Part shown: positions 1 through 5,880 of the stretch, piece by piece | How positions within the stretch are numbered: the first letter of the stretch is position 1 | How the letters are laid out: each line of letters begins with the position of its first letter | Source of the DNA: CAKSHP01 sp045590935 | Lineage (GTDB): Bacteria; Bacillota; Clostridia; UBA1381; UMGS1253 | Direction of reading: 5' to 3' | NCBI GenBank assembly: GCA_045590935.1 | Contig: JAZNSA010000126.1 | Span: 1-10,313, forward strand | DNA: 10,313 nucleotides | Position numbers and translations under genes: made by a program | The notes under the pieces: model-generated | Databases searched by the model: none | Told to the model about the DNA's origin: nothing | What the model saw: only the letters and a program-made list of their open reading frames with translations

Positions 1-329
1 TCAGCCAGAATCAAAGCGTTGTAGGAACGTTGGCAGAGGGAAATATTGCAGAAAATTATTTTGCAGACAAGATGTTCTTTTCAAGCAAGGGAATTACTGA
101 ACATTCAGGGGTTTTGGAGAGTAATGAGGCTGAGTGTGGAATAAAGCAGTGTATGCTTAAAAATTCTAAATCGGCGTATTATCTTTGCGATAAGTCAAAG
201 ATTGATAGAGTTGGTTTTGCAAAGCTTGCAAGCTTTGATGAAATTGATTATTTTATCACGGATGCGCAAATTAGTGAATCTTGGAAGAAAAGGCTTGACG
301 AAAGTCAGGTTGAGCTTATTAATATTTAA
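1..329 (+). CDS. DeoR/GlpR-family transcriptional regulator, C-terminal part (5' end outside window)
   Basis: This is the 3' part of a gene that enters the window already in frame; no stop occurs from base 3 to the TAA at 327-329, giving about 109 visible residues. The visible protein matches the end of the DeoR sensor domain: the FADKMFFSSKGI stretch, an acidic segment after it (ESNEAECGIKQCML), the YYLCDKSKIDR stretch and the FITD motif near the end. In this family the missing N-terminus carries a winged HTH, and the sensor domain binds a phosphorylated sugar and usually represses a neighbouring sugar operon. The controlled operon would lie to the left. A TTG at 30 is only an internal codon. 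An intrinsic terminator follows 6 bases after the stop. The family call is firm; the ligand cannot be told. Confidence 0.85.
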   Translation, partial: SQNQSVVGTLAEGNIAENYFADKMFFSSKGITEHSGVLESNEAECGIKQCMLKNSKSAYYLCDKSKIDRVGFAKLASFDEIDYFITDAQISESWKKRLDESQVELINI

Positions 330-334
330 GAAAA

Positions 335-371
335 AGCTGCTGCAGATTGAATTTGCGGCAGCTAGTTTTTT
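335..371 (+). terminator. Intrinsic terminator after the deoR-type gene
   Basis: Arms AGCTGCTGCA (335-344) and TGCGGCAGCT (354-363) pair over 10 bp with one G-T pair around a 9-nt loop, and a run of six T follows at 366-371. It separates the regulator from the phosphodiesterase gene, although some readthrough is possible because no clear promoter was seen in the 50 bases before the next gene. Confidence 0.85.
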
Positions 372-421
372 AGATGAATGTTTAAGAGGTTTGAGATATA
401 TTATTATAGGAGGGGAAGAAA

Positions 422-964
422 ATGAAGTTAATGTTTGCATCGGATGTACACGGTTCTGCGTATTTTGCAAAAAAAGTTTGCGATACTTTTGAGCAGCAGG
501 GAGCGGAAAAGCTTGTTTTGCTTGGGGACATCTTGTATCATGGTCCGAGAAATGATTTGCCTAAGGAATATAATCCAAAGGAGGTTATTTCGCTTTTTAA
601 TGATATAGCGGATAAGATTTTGTGTGTCAGGGGAAATTGCGATACGGAGGTTGACCAGATGGTATTGGATTTCCCTGTTTTAGCAGATTATGCAGTTTTG
701 TTTATTGATGGAATATTTGTATATATCAGTCATGGACATATATACAATCCTCAAAATCCGCCTAAGGTTTGCAATAATGCCATATTGATTAACGGACACA
801 CTCATATTTTAGCGGCAGAAAAGACAGATTTTGGATATTATCTTAATCCGGGCTCTGTTTCCATACCAAAAGAGGGAAATCCGCCGTCGTATATGATTTA
901 TGAGGATGGTAGGTTTACGATTAAGAGTTTTGATAGTGAAATTTTAAAGGAATTAGATTTTTAA
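422..964 (+). CDS. yfcE: YfcE/MJ0936-family metallophosphoesterase
   Basis: A 180-residue cytoplasmic phosphodiesterase of the calcineurin-like superfamily. All metal-binding motifs are visible in order: DVHG with D8 and H10, GD with D36, GNCD with N72, SHGH with H104, and NGHTH with H126 and H128. These residues form the dinuclear metal site in this family. Length is normal for YfcE-type enzymes. E. coli YfcE hydrolyses artificial phosphodiesters; its natural substrate is not settled, so none is assigned here. The ATG at 422 has a strong AGGAGGGG site just upstream. The next gene starts 18 bases after the stop on the same strand, so the two are probably co-transcribed. Confidence 0.9.
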   Translation: MKLMFASDVHGSAYFAKKVCDTFEQQGAEKLVLLGDILYHGPRNDLPKEYNPKEVISLFNDIADKILCVRGNCDTEVDQMVLDFPVLADYAVLFIDGIFVYISHGHIYNPQNPPKVCNNAILINGHTHILAAEKTDFGYYLNPGSVSIPKEGNPPSYMIYEDGRFTIKSFDSEILKELDF

Positions 965-982
965 ATTATAGGAGATGGGATT

Positions 983-1603
983 ATGAAAGTATTACTTATT
1001 AACGGCAGTCCTCGTGAAAAAGGATGCACAAACAGAGCTTTGGAAGAAGTTAAGATGCAGCTTGAAAAAAATGACGTAGAAGGGGAAATTATCTGGATTG
1101 GAAAAGAGCCTGTTCAGGATTGTATTGCGTGCGGTAGCTGCGTAAAACTTAAGAAGTGCGTTTTTGATGATAAGGTAAATGAGGTCAGCAAAAAGCTTGA
1201 TTTTGCAGATGGGATTGTAGTTGGTTCGCCTGTATACTATGGAGGAGCAAGCGGCAGAGTTTGCTCTTTTATGGATAGGCTTTGCTATTCGTCATCCGCT
1301 AAGCTAAACGGAATGGCGGCAGCTTGCGTTGTTTCTTGCAGACGCGGGGGAGCGACGGCTGCGTACGAAAGATTAAATATGTATTTTGGAATGACTAATA
1401 CTATTATTCCTGCGTCGCAGTATTGGAATCAGGTGCATGGTTCGTGCGAAGCAGATGTTGAAAAGGATGAAGAAGGCTTGCAGACGATGAGAACTCTTGC
1501 CGATAATCTTGCTTGGGTAATTAAAAATCGCAAGGCAGGCGAAAATGCTGGAATAGAAAAGCCCATTCGTGAGACAAAGATTGCAACAAGCTTTATAAGA
1601 TAA
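983..1603 (+). CDS. Flavodoxin-family NAD(P)H-dependent oxidoreductase with cysteine cluster
   Basis: A 206-residue flavodoxin-fold protein of the NADPH-dependent FMN reductase / iron-sulfur flavoprotein type. The N-terminal strand MKVLLINGSPR (1-11) with the following GCTN is the FMN phosphate loop. DCIACGSC with a further CVF (46-61) gives four cysteines, C47, C50, C53 and C59, a spacing used for an Fe-S cluster or redox thiols in this family. GSPVYYG (81-87) is the second FMN-contacting motif. The protein ends in the SFIR tail common in relatives, so it looks complete. The start has AGGAG 8 bases upstream. It sits 18 bases behind the yfcE-like gene and likely shares its transcript. The electron acceptor is unknown. 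Confidence 0.88.
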   Translation: MKVLLINGSPREKGCTNRALEEVKMQLEKNDVEGEIIWIGKEPVQDCIACGSCVKLKKCVFDDKVNEVSKKLDFADGIVVGSPVYYGGASGRVCSFMDRLCYSSSAKLNGMAAACVVSCRRGGATAAYERLNMYFGMTNTIIPASQYWNQVHGSCEADVEKDEEGLQTMRTLADNLAWVIKNRKAGENAGIEKPIRETKIATSFIR

Positions 1604-1729
1604 TGTTTTATAACTGTATTTGACAAAACAGCTTCTTCTATGGAAAAATGTTTAGAACTTGCTCAAAATGAGCCAATATTTGACGGTAAGACATTTTGGG
1701 AAGTTGAATTGGATATGGAATGGGTCTAG
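1604..1729 (+). pseudogene. Possible orphan coding remnant (41 codons, no start)
   Basis: Directly after the reductase stop, the same frame stays open for 41 codons to a TAG at 1727-1729. The sequence has a protein-like composition (for example FDKTASSMEKC, FWEVELDMEW). The only ATG, at 1640, would give 29 residues and has no ribosome binding site. I do not recognise the family. It could be the tail of a lost gene or chance. The upstream reductase already has a natural C-terminus, so this is unlikely to be part of it. Confidence 0.2.
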
Positions 1730-1740
1730 TGGTTTATGGA

Positions 1741-1790
1741 AAAAGAAAAACACCACATAATCCTGAAAAGTCAGTATTTATGTGGTGTTT
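1741..1790 (-). terminator. Strong terminator behind tRNA-Arg
   Basis: Arms at 1748-1760 and 1778-1790 pair over 13 bp without mismatch, and an inner CTGA/TCAG stem (1763-1766, 1771-1774) closes an AAAG loop. On the minus strand the hairpin begins at the base next to the encoded CCA end and is followed by TTTTT-C-TTTT. It terminates the tRNA transcript and, with a weaker T run on the plus strand, may also stop transcription from the reductase side. Confidence 0.85.
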
Positions 1791-1865
1791 TGGCACCCTC
1801 TACGTGAGTCGAACACGTGACTAGCCCTTAGGAGGGGCTTGTTATATCCACTTAACTAAGAGGGC
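1791..1865 (-). tRNA. tRNA-Arg, anticodon CCT
   Basis: The reverse strand folds as a complete 75-nt tRNA including an encoded CCA. The acceptor stem is GCCCTCT with AGAGGGT (one G-T pair at position 1-72) and the discriminator is G. The D stem is GTTA with TAAC. The anticodon stem AGCCC/GGGCT encloses the loop CTCCTAA, which puts CCT at positions 34-36 and so reads AGG. The variable loop has 4 nt. The T stem ACGTG/CACGT encloses TTCGACT. Its 5' 24 bases and the 8 bases upstream are repeated exactly at 1957-1988. Confidence 0.95.
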
Positions 1866-1873
1866 GTATAAAA
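1842..1873 (-). repeat. 32-bp direct repeat, inner copy (5' part of the intact tRNA plus flank)
   Basis: These 32 bases comprise the first 24 nt of tRNA-Arg (1842-1865) and 8 bases of upstream flank (1866-1873). They are identical to 1957-1988. The two copies lie in the same orientation 115 bp apart. Confidence 0.9.
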
Positions 1874-1956
1874 TTGATGCTTGTTAATACGAACGAAGTG
1901 AGTATCAAGGTCGCTCAGTCGTCAAAATCTGTGATTTTGGAAACGACGTGTGTACC
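1874..1956 (-). repeat. 83-bp hairpin-rich segment between two tRNA 5' copies
   Basis: The segment consists largely of two stem-loops. The first has arms GTCGT + CAAAATC (1918-1929) and GATTTTG + ACGAC (1933-1939, 1943-1947), with a TGT loop and a GAA bulge. The second has CTTG + ATAC (1880-1883, 1887-1890) pairing with GTAT + CAAG (1902-1909). No reading frame of note is present. Because the promoter lies beyond it, the segment should be transcribed in the tRNA 5' leader. It may be a small non-autonomous element or a product of local rearrangement. I do not recognise a named family. Confidence 0.55.
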
Positions 1957-1988
1957 TTATATCCACTTAACTAAGAGGGCGTATAAAA
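1957..1988 (-). pseudogene. Truncated tRNA-Arg copy (first 24 nt only) plus flank
   Basis: This is the outer copy of the 32-bp repeat. It reproduces the acceptor 5' strand and most of the D arm, then diverges where the intact tRNA continues into the anticodon arm. It cannot fold as a tRNA by itself. It lies between the promoter and the intact gene. Confidence 0.75.
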
Positions 1989-2003
1989 AAAGCCATCTAT
2001 ACT

Positions 2004-2032
2004 AGTGTAAACAATTTTTGGGATTTTGTCAA
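2004..2032 (-). promoter_or_regulatory. Sigma-A promoter for tRNA-Arg
   Basis: On the minus strand TTGACA (2027-2032) is followed after 17 bp by TACACT (2004-2009). Transcription would start near 1997 and run through the truncated copy and the hairpin segment before the mature tRNA 5' end at 1865, giving a leader of about 130 nt to be removed by RNase P. No other good promoter was seen closer to the tRNA. Confidence 0.75.
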
Positions 2033-2081
2033 TACTTTTTTGAAAAAAACACTGAAAATATAAAAAAATATTGAAATTTTT

Positions 2082-2151
2082 ACAGCCAACACTCAATTTG
2101 TTGCAGTATTGGCTGTATCTTATATTTCAACTGTTCGCAGTTGTCTGAAAT
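2082..2151 (-). terminator. Possible terminator hairpins downstream of yitT
   Basis: Two hairpins lie after the yitT stop. One is CAACTG-TTCG-CAGTTG (2128-2143) with an outer ATTT/AAAT extension. The other pairs ACAGCCAA (2082-2089) with TTGGCTGT (2109-2116). On the minus strand the second is followed by AAAAATTTC rather than a clean T run, so classical intrinsic termination is uncertain. Confidence 0.4.
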
Positions 2152-2163
2152 GTTTAAATCAAA

Positions 2164-3000
2164 TTATTTGTATACGAAAAATCCGTTTCCGACAATTTGT
2201 TGCGATTGCGCAAAAATAATAAAGGCATCGCTATCAATATCTAAAATTTTCTTTTGAAAAGCGGGAATTTCGTTTTCTTTCAGCGCACACATAAGCATTT
2301 TCTTATCCTGTCCGCTATATGCACCACGCACATTAAAAATTGTAACGCCACGCCCTGAGGTTGATATCAGCTTTTGAGAAATTTCTTCGCCATAATCTGA
2401 AATAATAAACGCAAGCTTTGAGATATTTAATTTGCTTATCAGAACATCAATTGAAAGCGTTGATAAAAACAGGGATACTATTCCAAATAGTGCAAGGTCA
2501 ACTTGTTTAAAAACGACAAGAGACGAGCAAATTACAATCGCATCTATTATGAGAAGCGTTTTGCCAATTGAGATATGCGGAAACATATATTGCAAAAGTC
2601 TTGCCAAAATATCTGTTCCACCGGTTGAAGCACCGTTGACAAGCGCAATACCTATTCCAAAGCCATACAAAACTGCTCCAAAGATAGTTGCAAGGGTTGT
2701 ATTTTGCGTTGCGGCAGGTAAATAGGATAACAACTGCACAAAAAGCGATAGCAAGCCCGAGCAGATAAGAGTTTTAATAACAAAGCTTTTTCCTAAGAAC
2801 TTGAAGCCCAAAATCAGCAGTATAATATTTATCAAAGCAAATGAAAGTCCCGGAGGCATCATAAAAATATGATATAAAATTGTTGATATACCCGAAACGC
2901 CTCCGCTGACTATTTTATTTGGTAAATAGAATAGGCTGATTGCGCAAGCTGTTAAAAATACTCCGAAGATTGTAAGCAAATATGATTTTAATTTTTCCAT
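2164..3000 (-). CDS. YitT family membrane protein (YitT_membrane + DUF2179)
   Basis: A 278-residue protein with the two-part layout of the YitT family. The first 190 or so residues are a multi-helix membrane domain with hydrophobic spans near 7-27, 33-47, 52-70, 74-95, 103-122 and 147-185, including the family motifs GGVSGIS (33-39) and GASTGGTD (123-130). The soluble C-terminal DUF2179 domain (about 200-275) contains GRGVTIF and a SQQIVGNGF end. Family members are integral cytoplasmic membrane proteins of unsettled function. The ATG at 3000 is preferred over an in-frame TTG at 3012, because GAGGTG overlaps that TTG and lies 4 bases before the ATG. It follows the small secreted-protein gene by 31 bases and probably shares its transcript, since no promoter is seen between them. 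Confidence 0.88.
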   Translation of the reverse strand: MEKLKSYLLTIFGVFLTACAISLFYLPNKIVSGGVSGISTILYHIFMMPPGLSFALINIILLILGFKFLGKSFVIKTLICSGLLSLFVQLLSYLPAATQNTTLATIFGAVLYGFGIGIALVNGASTGGTDILARLLQYMFPHISIGKTLLIIDAIVICSSLVVFKQVDLALFGIVSLFLSTLSIDVLISKLNISKLAFIISDYGEEISQKLISTSGRGVTIFNVRGAYSGQDKKMLMCALKENEIPAFQKKILDIDSDAFIIFAQSQQIVGNGFFVYK

Positions 3001-3031
3001 AAAGCACCTCAATAATTCAAATTAAATTCTT

Positions 3032-3541
3032 TTAATAAATTCTGGCTTCCTCGATTGCATTCCATTTGCTGGAGGAATTTCCATTATACTCAATTTTTAC
3101 AAAACGTGCAGATTTGTTCTCGCCAAATAATACATCATTGTATCCTGCATTTGTTCCTGATGTTTCACCATCGAAAACCTTCTCAAAGTTTTCGCCGTCG
3201 ATTGAGAGATACACTTTATAGTATGATTTTCTTTTATCACCATTATTCCACATTATAGATGCTTTAGTAAGGCTTTTAACTTCGCCCAAATCATAGCAAA
3301 TCCATTTTCCCATACCTTCTGCCGACCAAACTGTATTATCCTTTCCGTCGCACGAAAGAATACCAAGTTCATTTGCGACATCTGCAAAACGTTGAAAACC
3401 ATTAATTGTATTTGGAGTTAAATCGTCCATTTTAAGAATAACAACAGGTCTGTTTTTTGCAGTTTCAGAAGCAAAAGAAGGCACTGCCGCTAATGAACAG
3501 AAAATTGAAATAACAAGGACTAGTGATAAAATCTTTTTCAT
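3032..3541 (-). CDS. Small secreted protein: signal peptide, deacetylase-like start, discoidin (F5/8 type C) domain; likely internal-deletion remnant
   Basis: A 169-residue protein. Residues 1-24 form a clear Sec signal peptide (MKK, hydrophobic core, cleavage after PSFA). Residues 31-61 (RPVVILKMDD, then GFQRFADVANELG) resemble the first strand and helix of a polysaccharide-deacetylase-like catalytic domain, including the DD pair. At about residue 62 the sequence switches to a discoidin / F5/8 type C carbohydrate-binding domain that lasts to the end (WSAEGMGKWICYDLGEVKS, WNNGDKRKSYYKVYLS, SARFVKIEYNGNSS, KWNAIEEARIY). The catalytic core and the start of the discoidin fold are absent, yet the frame is intact. 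It probably derives from a larger secreted enzyme by in-frame deletion and may retain only glycan binding. AAGAGG lies 6 bases before the ATG. Function is not assigned. Confidence 0.75.
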   Translation of the reverse strand: MKKILSLVLVISIFCSLAAVPSFASETAKNRPVVILKMDDLTPNTINGFQRFADVANELGILSCDGKDNTVWSAEGMGKWICYDLGEVKSLTKASIMWNNGDKRKSYYKVYLSIDGENFEKVFDGETSGTNAGYNDVLFGENKSARFVKIEYNGNSSSKWNAIEEARIY

Positions 3542-3590
3542 AAAAAACCTCTTAAAAAAGCTATACTATTATTATAGCTTATTTAAGAGG
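3542..3590 (-). terminator. Long inverted repeat with T run: terminator of the epimerase gene
   Basis: Two 18-nt arms (3548-3565 and 3573-3590) pair with a single central T-T mismatch around a 7-nt loop. On the minus strand a run of six T (3547-3542) follows, which makes an intrinsic terminator for transcription coming from the epimerase gene that ends at 3643. The last arm contains AAGAGG, the ribosome binding site of the next gene, so the structure would hide it in readthrough RNA. Confidence 0.65.
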
Positions 3591-3599
3591 AAAAATCAA
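3571..3599 (-). promoter_or_regulatory. Sigma-A promoter for the small secreted protein and yitT
   Basis: On the minus strand TTGATT (3594-3599) and TATAAT (3571-3576) are separated by exactly 17 bp. The -10 box lies inside the inverted repeat 3548-3590, so RNA started here would begin near the loop and lack the first arm. Such RNA would keep the ribosome binding site free. Confidence 0.65.
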
Positions 3600-3642
3600 T
3601 AGCCTATATATCGTTTGTTGTTAAATTTTGTCTTGTTTATTT

Positions 3643-4488
3643 TCAAAAATCGCCAAAGGCTTCAATATCAAATGAGTAGCTAAAAACATCTTTGCTTGCA
3701 AGCTCAATTATTCCGTCTTTTTTGTCAAAGGTGCAATTCGCATCTATATGGTCATCCATACCAAACCATGGCTCGATACAAACGTATGGTGCGCCGGCTA
3801 CGGCCCAAAGACCGAGGCAGGGGGCATTTTTGTAGTCAACCTTTATTTCGTAGTTTTTGCGCTTTAACGTAATGCTTTTTGAATTAAGATTTTTAAATAT
3901 TAGTGCATCATTAGCGAAAATATCTTTTGTGATTTCAATTTCTCTGCTATCTGTTAAAAAATCGCGGGTTTCATATATGTAAGAGTCGGCGTTCATAGCA
4001 TATTTCTTAGCTGTTTCGTTCTTTTCAAAAATCAGCATATCGCCCATTTCACAGTTGAATCCGGGATGGCCTCCGATTGTAAAATACATGTTTTCACAGC
4101 CCATATTATAAACGTTATAGGTGATTGTAAGCTTATTTTCCAAAATAGTATAAATAACATCAAGCTTGAAATCAAACGGATAGCTTTCTTTTGTTTTTTC
4201 AGTGCTTTCAAGAGTGAATTTTGCTTCTGTATTAGAAATTTTTTTATAAACAAATTCTGAAGTTTTGGCAAAACCATGCTTTTTTAAAAAATATTCTTTT
4301 CCGTTGTATTTTAATATGTCATTTTTTAGCCTTCCTACTATAGGGAAAAGAAGGGGAGAGCGACCACTCCATACATTTTTATCTCCGTACCACAATAGCT
4401 CTGTGCCGTTTTTATTTATACTCATAAGCTCAGCACCCATTGTTGAAATTGTTACATCAAGCATATCGTTTTTTATTTTGATATTCAA
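3643..4488 (-). CDS. Aldose 1-epimerase family protein (galactose mutarotase-like, LacX type)
   Basis: A beta-sandwich sugar-epimerase-like protein of 281 residues, in the normal range. From the preferred start the key positions are LLFPIVGRL (46-54, with substrate-contacting R53), KKHGFAK (H71), GGHPGFN (H141) and CIEPWFG with E239; in the family the His and Glu carry out the mutarotation. It would interconvert anomers of a hexose or a related sugar in the cytoplasm; the exact sugar is unknown. A GTG at 4497 gives three more residues, but AGGA lies one base from it and nine bases from the TTG at 4488, so TTG is preferred. A near-consensus promoter lies just upstream and a terminator downstream, so it is probably transcribed singly. 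Confidence 0.85.
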   Translation of the reverse strand: MNIKIKNDMLDVTISTMGAELMSINKNGTELLWYGDKNVWSGRSPLLFPIVGRLKNDILKYNGKEYFLKKHGFAKTSEFVYKKISNTEAKFTLESTEKTKESYPFDFKLDVIYTILENKLTITYNVYNMGCENMYFTIGGHPGFNCEMGDMLIFEKNETAKKYAMNADSYIYETRDFLTDSREIEITKDIFANDALIFKNLNSKSITLKRKNYEIKVDYKNAPCLGLWAVAGAPYVCIEPWFGMDDHIDANCTFDKKDGIIELASKDVFSYSFDIEAFGDF

Positions 4489-4524
4489 ATAAATCACATC
4501 CTAATCAATTGTTTTACAGTATTC

Positions 4525-4554
4525 ATTATACATTATACACGATTTGTTTGTCAA
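4525..4554 (-). promoter_or_regulatory. Sigma-A promoter for the epimerase-like gene
   Basis: On the minus strand TTGACA (4549-4554) and TATAAT (4525-4530) are separated by 18 bp. The -35 box overlaps that of the divergent amidohydrolase promoter. Confidence 0.75.
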
Positions 4555-4576
4555 CTAAAATGAATAAAAATAAAAT
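4548..4576 (+). promoter_or_regulatory. Sigma-A promoter for the M20 amidohydrolase gene
   Basis: TTGTCA (4548-4553) and TAAAAT (4571-4576) are separated by 17 bp, giving a leader of about 45 nt before the ATG at 4628. The -35 hexamer shares five bases with the opposite-strand promoter. Confidence 0.55.
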
Positions 4577-4627
4577 TAAGAAACAAGCTAATAAAAACAA
4601 TTTTATTTGCGAAAAGGAATAAAAAAC

Positions 4628-5812
4628 ATGAAGACGAATGCTAAAGAAATTTTAAACGATGCAGCCTTGATAAAGGAAGAAATAATATCAAACAGGAGAA
4701 AAATTCACGATAACCCCGAAACGGGAATGAAGCTCGAAAAAACGAGTAAGCTTGTTTGGGATACGCTTGTTAAAATGGGATATGAGCCTGTTAAAGTGTG
4801 TGAGAGCGGAATTGTTGCAACAATTGCAGGTGATAGAGATAATGGAAAATGTATAATGCTTCGTGCCGATATGGATGCTTTAAGCTTATTTACTGATAGC
4901 GGGAAAGTAGAGTGCGTGCATTCTTGCGGGCACGATATGCATACTGCGATGCTTCTTGGTGCGGCGAGGATTTTAAAAAAACATAAAGATGAAATAGGGG
5001 GAAGTGTAAAGTTTGTATTTCAGCCAAATGAGGAGGGGCTTTCGGGCGCTAAGGCTATGATTGCCGAGGGGGTGCTTGAAAATCCAAGGTGCGATGCCGC
5101 ATTTGCGATTCATGTTCATTCGGGAACGCCGAGCGGGTTTGTTTTATGCGGAACGGGAAGCAGTGTTATGGCGGGGTGTATAAATTTTAAAATAAATGTG
5201 TATGGAAAAGGGAGCCATGGTGCAACGCCCGAGCTTGGAATTGATTCAATAAAAATAGCATCGCATATATATAATGCGATTGAAACAATTACAGCAAATG
5301 AAATTTCGGCGAAGGTACCCGCTCTTTTATCTGTAGGCAAGTTTTGCGGGGGAAGTGTGTCAAACGTAATACCTGAGGTTACAACTCTCGAAGGAACTAT
5401 TCGTGCCTTTGATGAAAAAATTTTAGAAAAGATTTATTCAAGAATAAAAGAAATTTCCGATGCTGTAGCAAGAGAGTTTAACGGAAAAGCAGAGGTTTTT
5501 ATGCTTTCTGCAGCAAAGCCGCTTGCAAATGATGAAAAGCTTTCAAAGCAAATATCCGAATTTTCAAAAGAGCTTGTAGGAGAAGATAAGTTTTTTGAAA
5601 TAAGCGATGGGGGAATGGGGTCTGAGGACTTTGCAGAATACTCTAAGCTTATACCATGCACCTATATGTTTTTAGGGGCGGGAACAAGCGAGGAAAATCC
5701 GATATTTGGAAAACCTATGCACAATAAGGATGTCGTGTTTAATGAGGATATTCTTCATATCGGAGCGGCTTTGCACTCCTATGTTGCGCTTAAATGGTTA
5801 AATGAAAATTAA
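4628..5812 (+). CDS. M20 family metallo-amidohydrolase (HipO / IAA-amino acid hydrolase type)
   Basis: A 394-residue zinc-type peptidase/amidohydrolase of family M20D. In order it shows RRKIHDNPETG (23-33), RADMDAL (79-85), the metal site SCGHDMH with C100 and H102 (99-105), FQPNEEG with the catalytic and metal glutamates E135 and E136, HVH (162-164), then the dimerisation lid domain (about 185-300), and GSEDFAEY plus MHN (H365) in the closing half. It should hydrolyse an N-acyl amino acid or similar amide in the cytoplasm; no signal peptide is present. Which amide is not visible. An upstream in-frame TTG at 4607 is rejected, because AAGGAA stands eight bases before the ATG at 4628. The gene stands alone between its own promoter and a terminator. 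Confidence 0.9.
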   Translation: MKTNAKEILNDAALIKEEIISNRRKIHDNPETGMKLEKTSKLVWDTLVKMGYEPVKVCESGIVATIAGDRDNGKCIMLRADMDALSLFTDSGKVECVHSCGHDMHTAMLLGAARILKKHKDEIGGSVKFVFQPNEEGLSGAKAMIAEGVLENPRCDAAFAIHVHSGTPSGFVLCGTGSSVMAGCINFKINVYGKGSHGATPELGIDSIKIASHIYNAIETITANEISAKVPALLSVGKFCGGSVSNVIPEVTTLEGTIRAFDEKILEKIYSRIKEISDAVAREFNGKAEVFMLSAAKPLANDEKLSKQISEFSKELVGEDKFFEISDGGMGSEDFAEYSKLIPCTYMFLGAGTSEENPIFGKPMHNKDVVFNEDILHIGAALHSYVALKWLNEN

Positions 5813-5827
5813 TAAATTTACAGAAAT

Positions 5828-5875
5828 AAAAATACCTGCTAAAATTTTAAAGTGAATTTCAGCAGGTATTTTTTG
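5828..5875. terminator. Bidirectional terminator between amidohydrolase and yebC
   Basis: AAAAATACCTGCT (5828-5840) pairs with AGCAGGTATTTTT (5861-5873), and inner AAATT/AATTT bases extend the stem. T runs follow on both strands, so it serves both convergent genes. Confidence 0.9.
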
Positions 5876-5880
5876 TTGTA

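Noticed and set aside
983..1729. Stop-codon readthrough extending the flavoprotein by 41 codons
   Set aside because: The protein already ends in the SFIR tail typical of its family, and no readthrough context is visible around the TAA.
1791..1988. Integrase attachment site at a tRNA gene (att repeat)
   Set aside because: The duplicated part is the tRNA 5' end and upstream flank, only 115 bp apart, with no integrase or island genes between the copies.
4607..4627. Upstream TTG start for the amidohydrolase
   Set aside because: It would place the AAGGAA ribosome binding site inside the coding region; the ATG at 4628 has the proper spacing.
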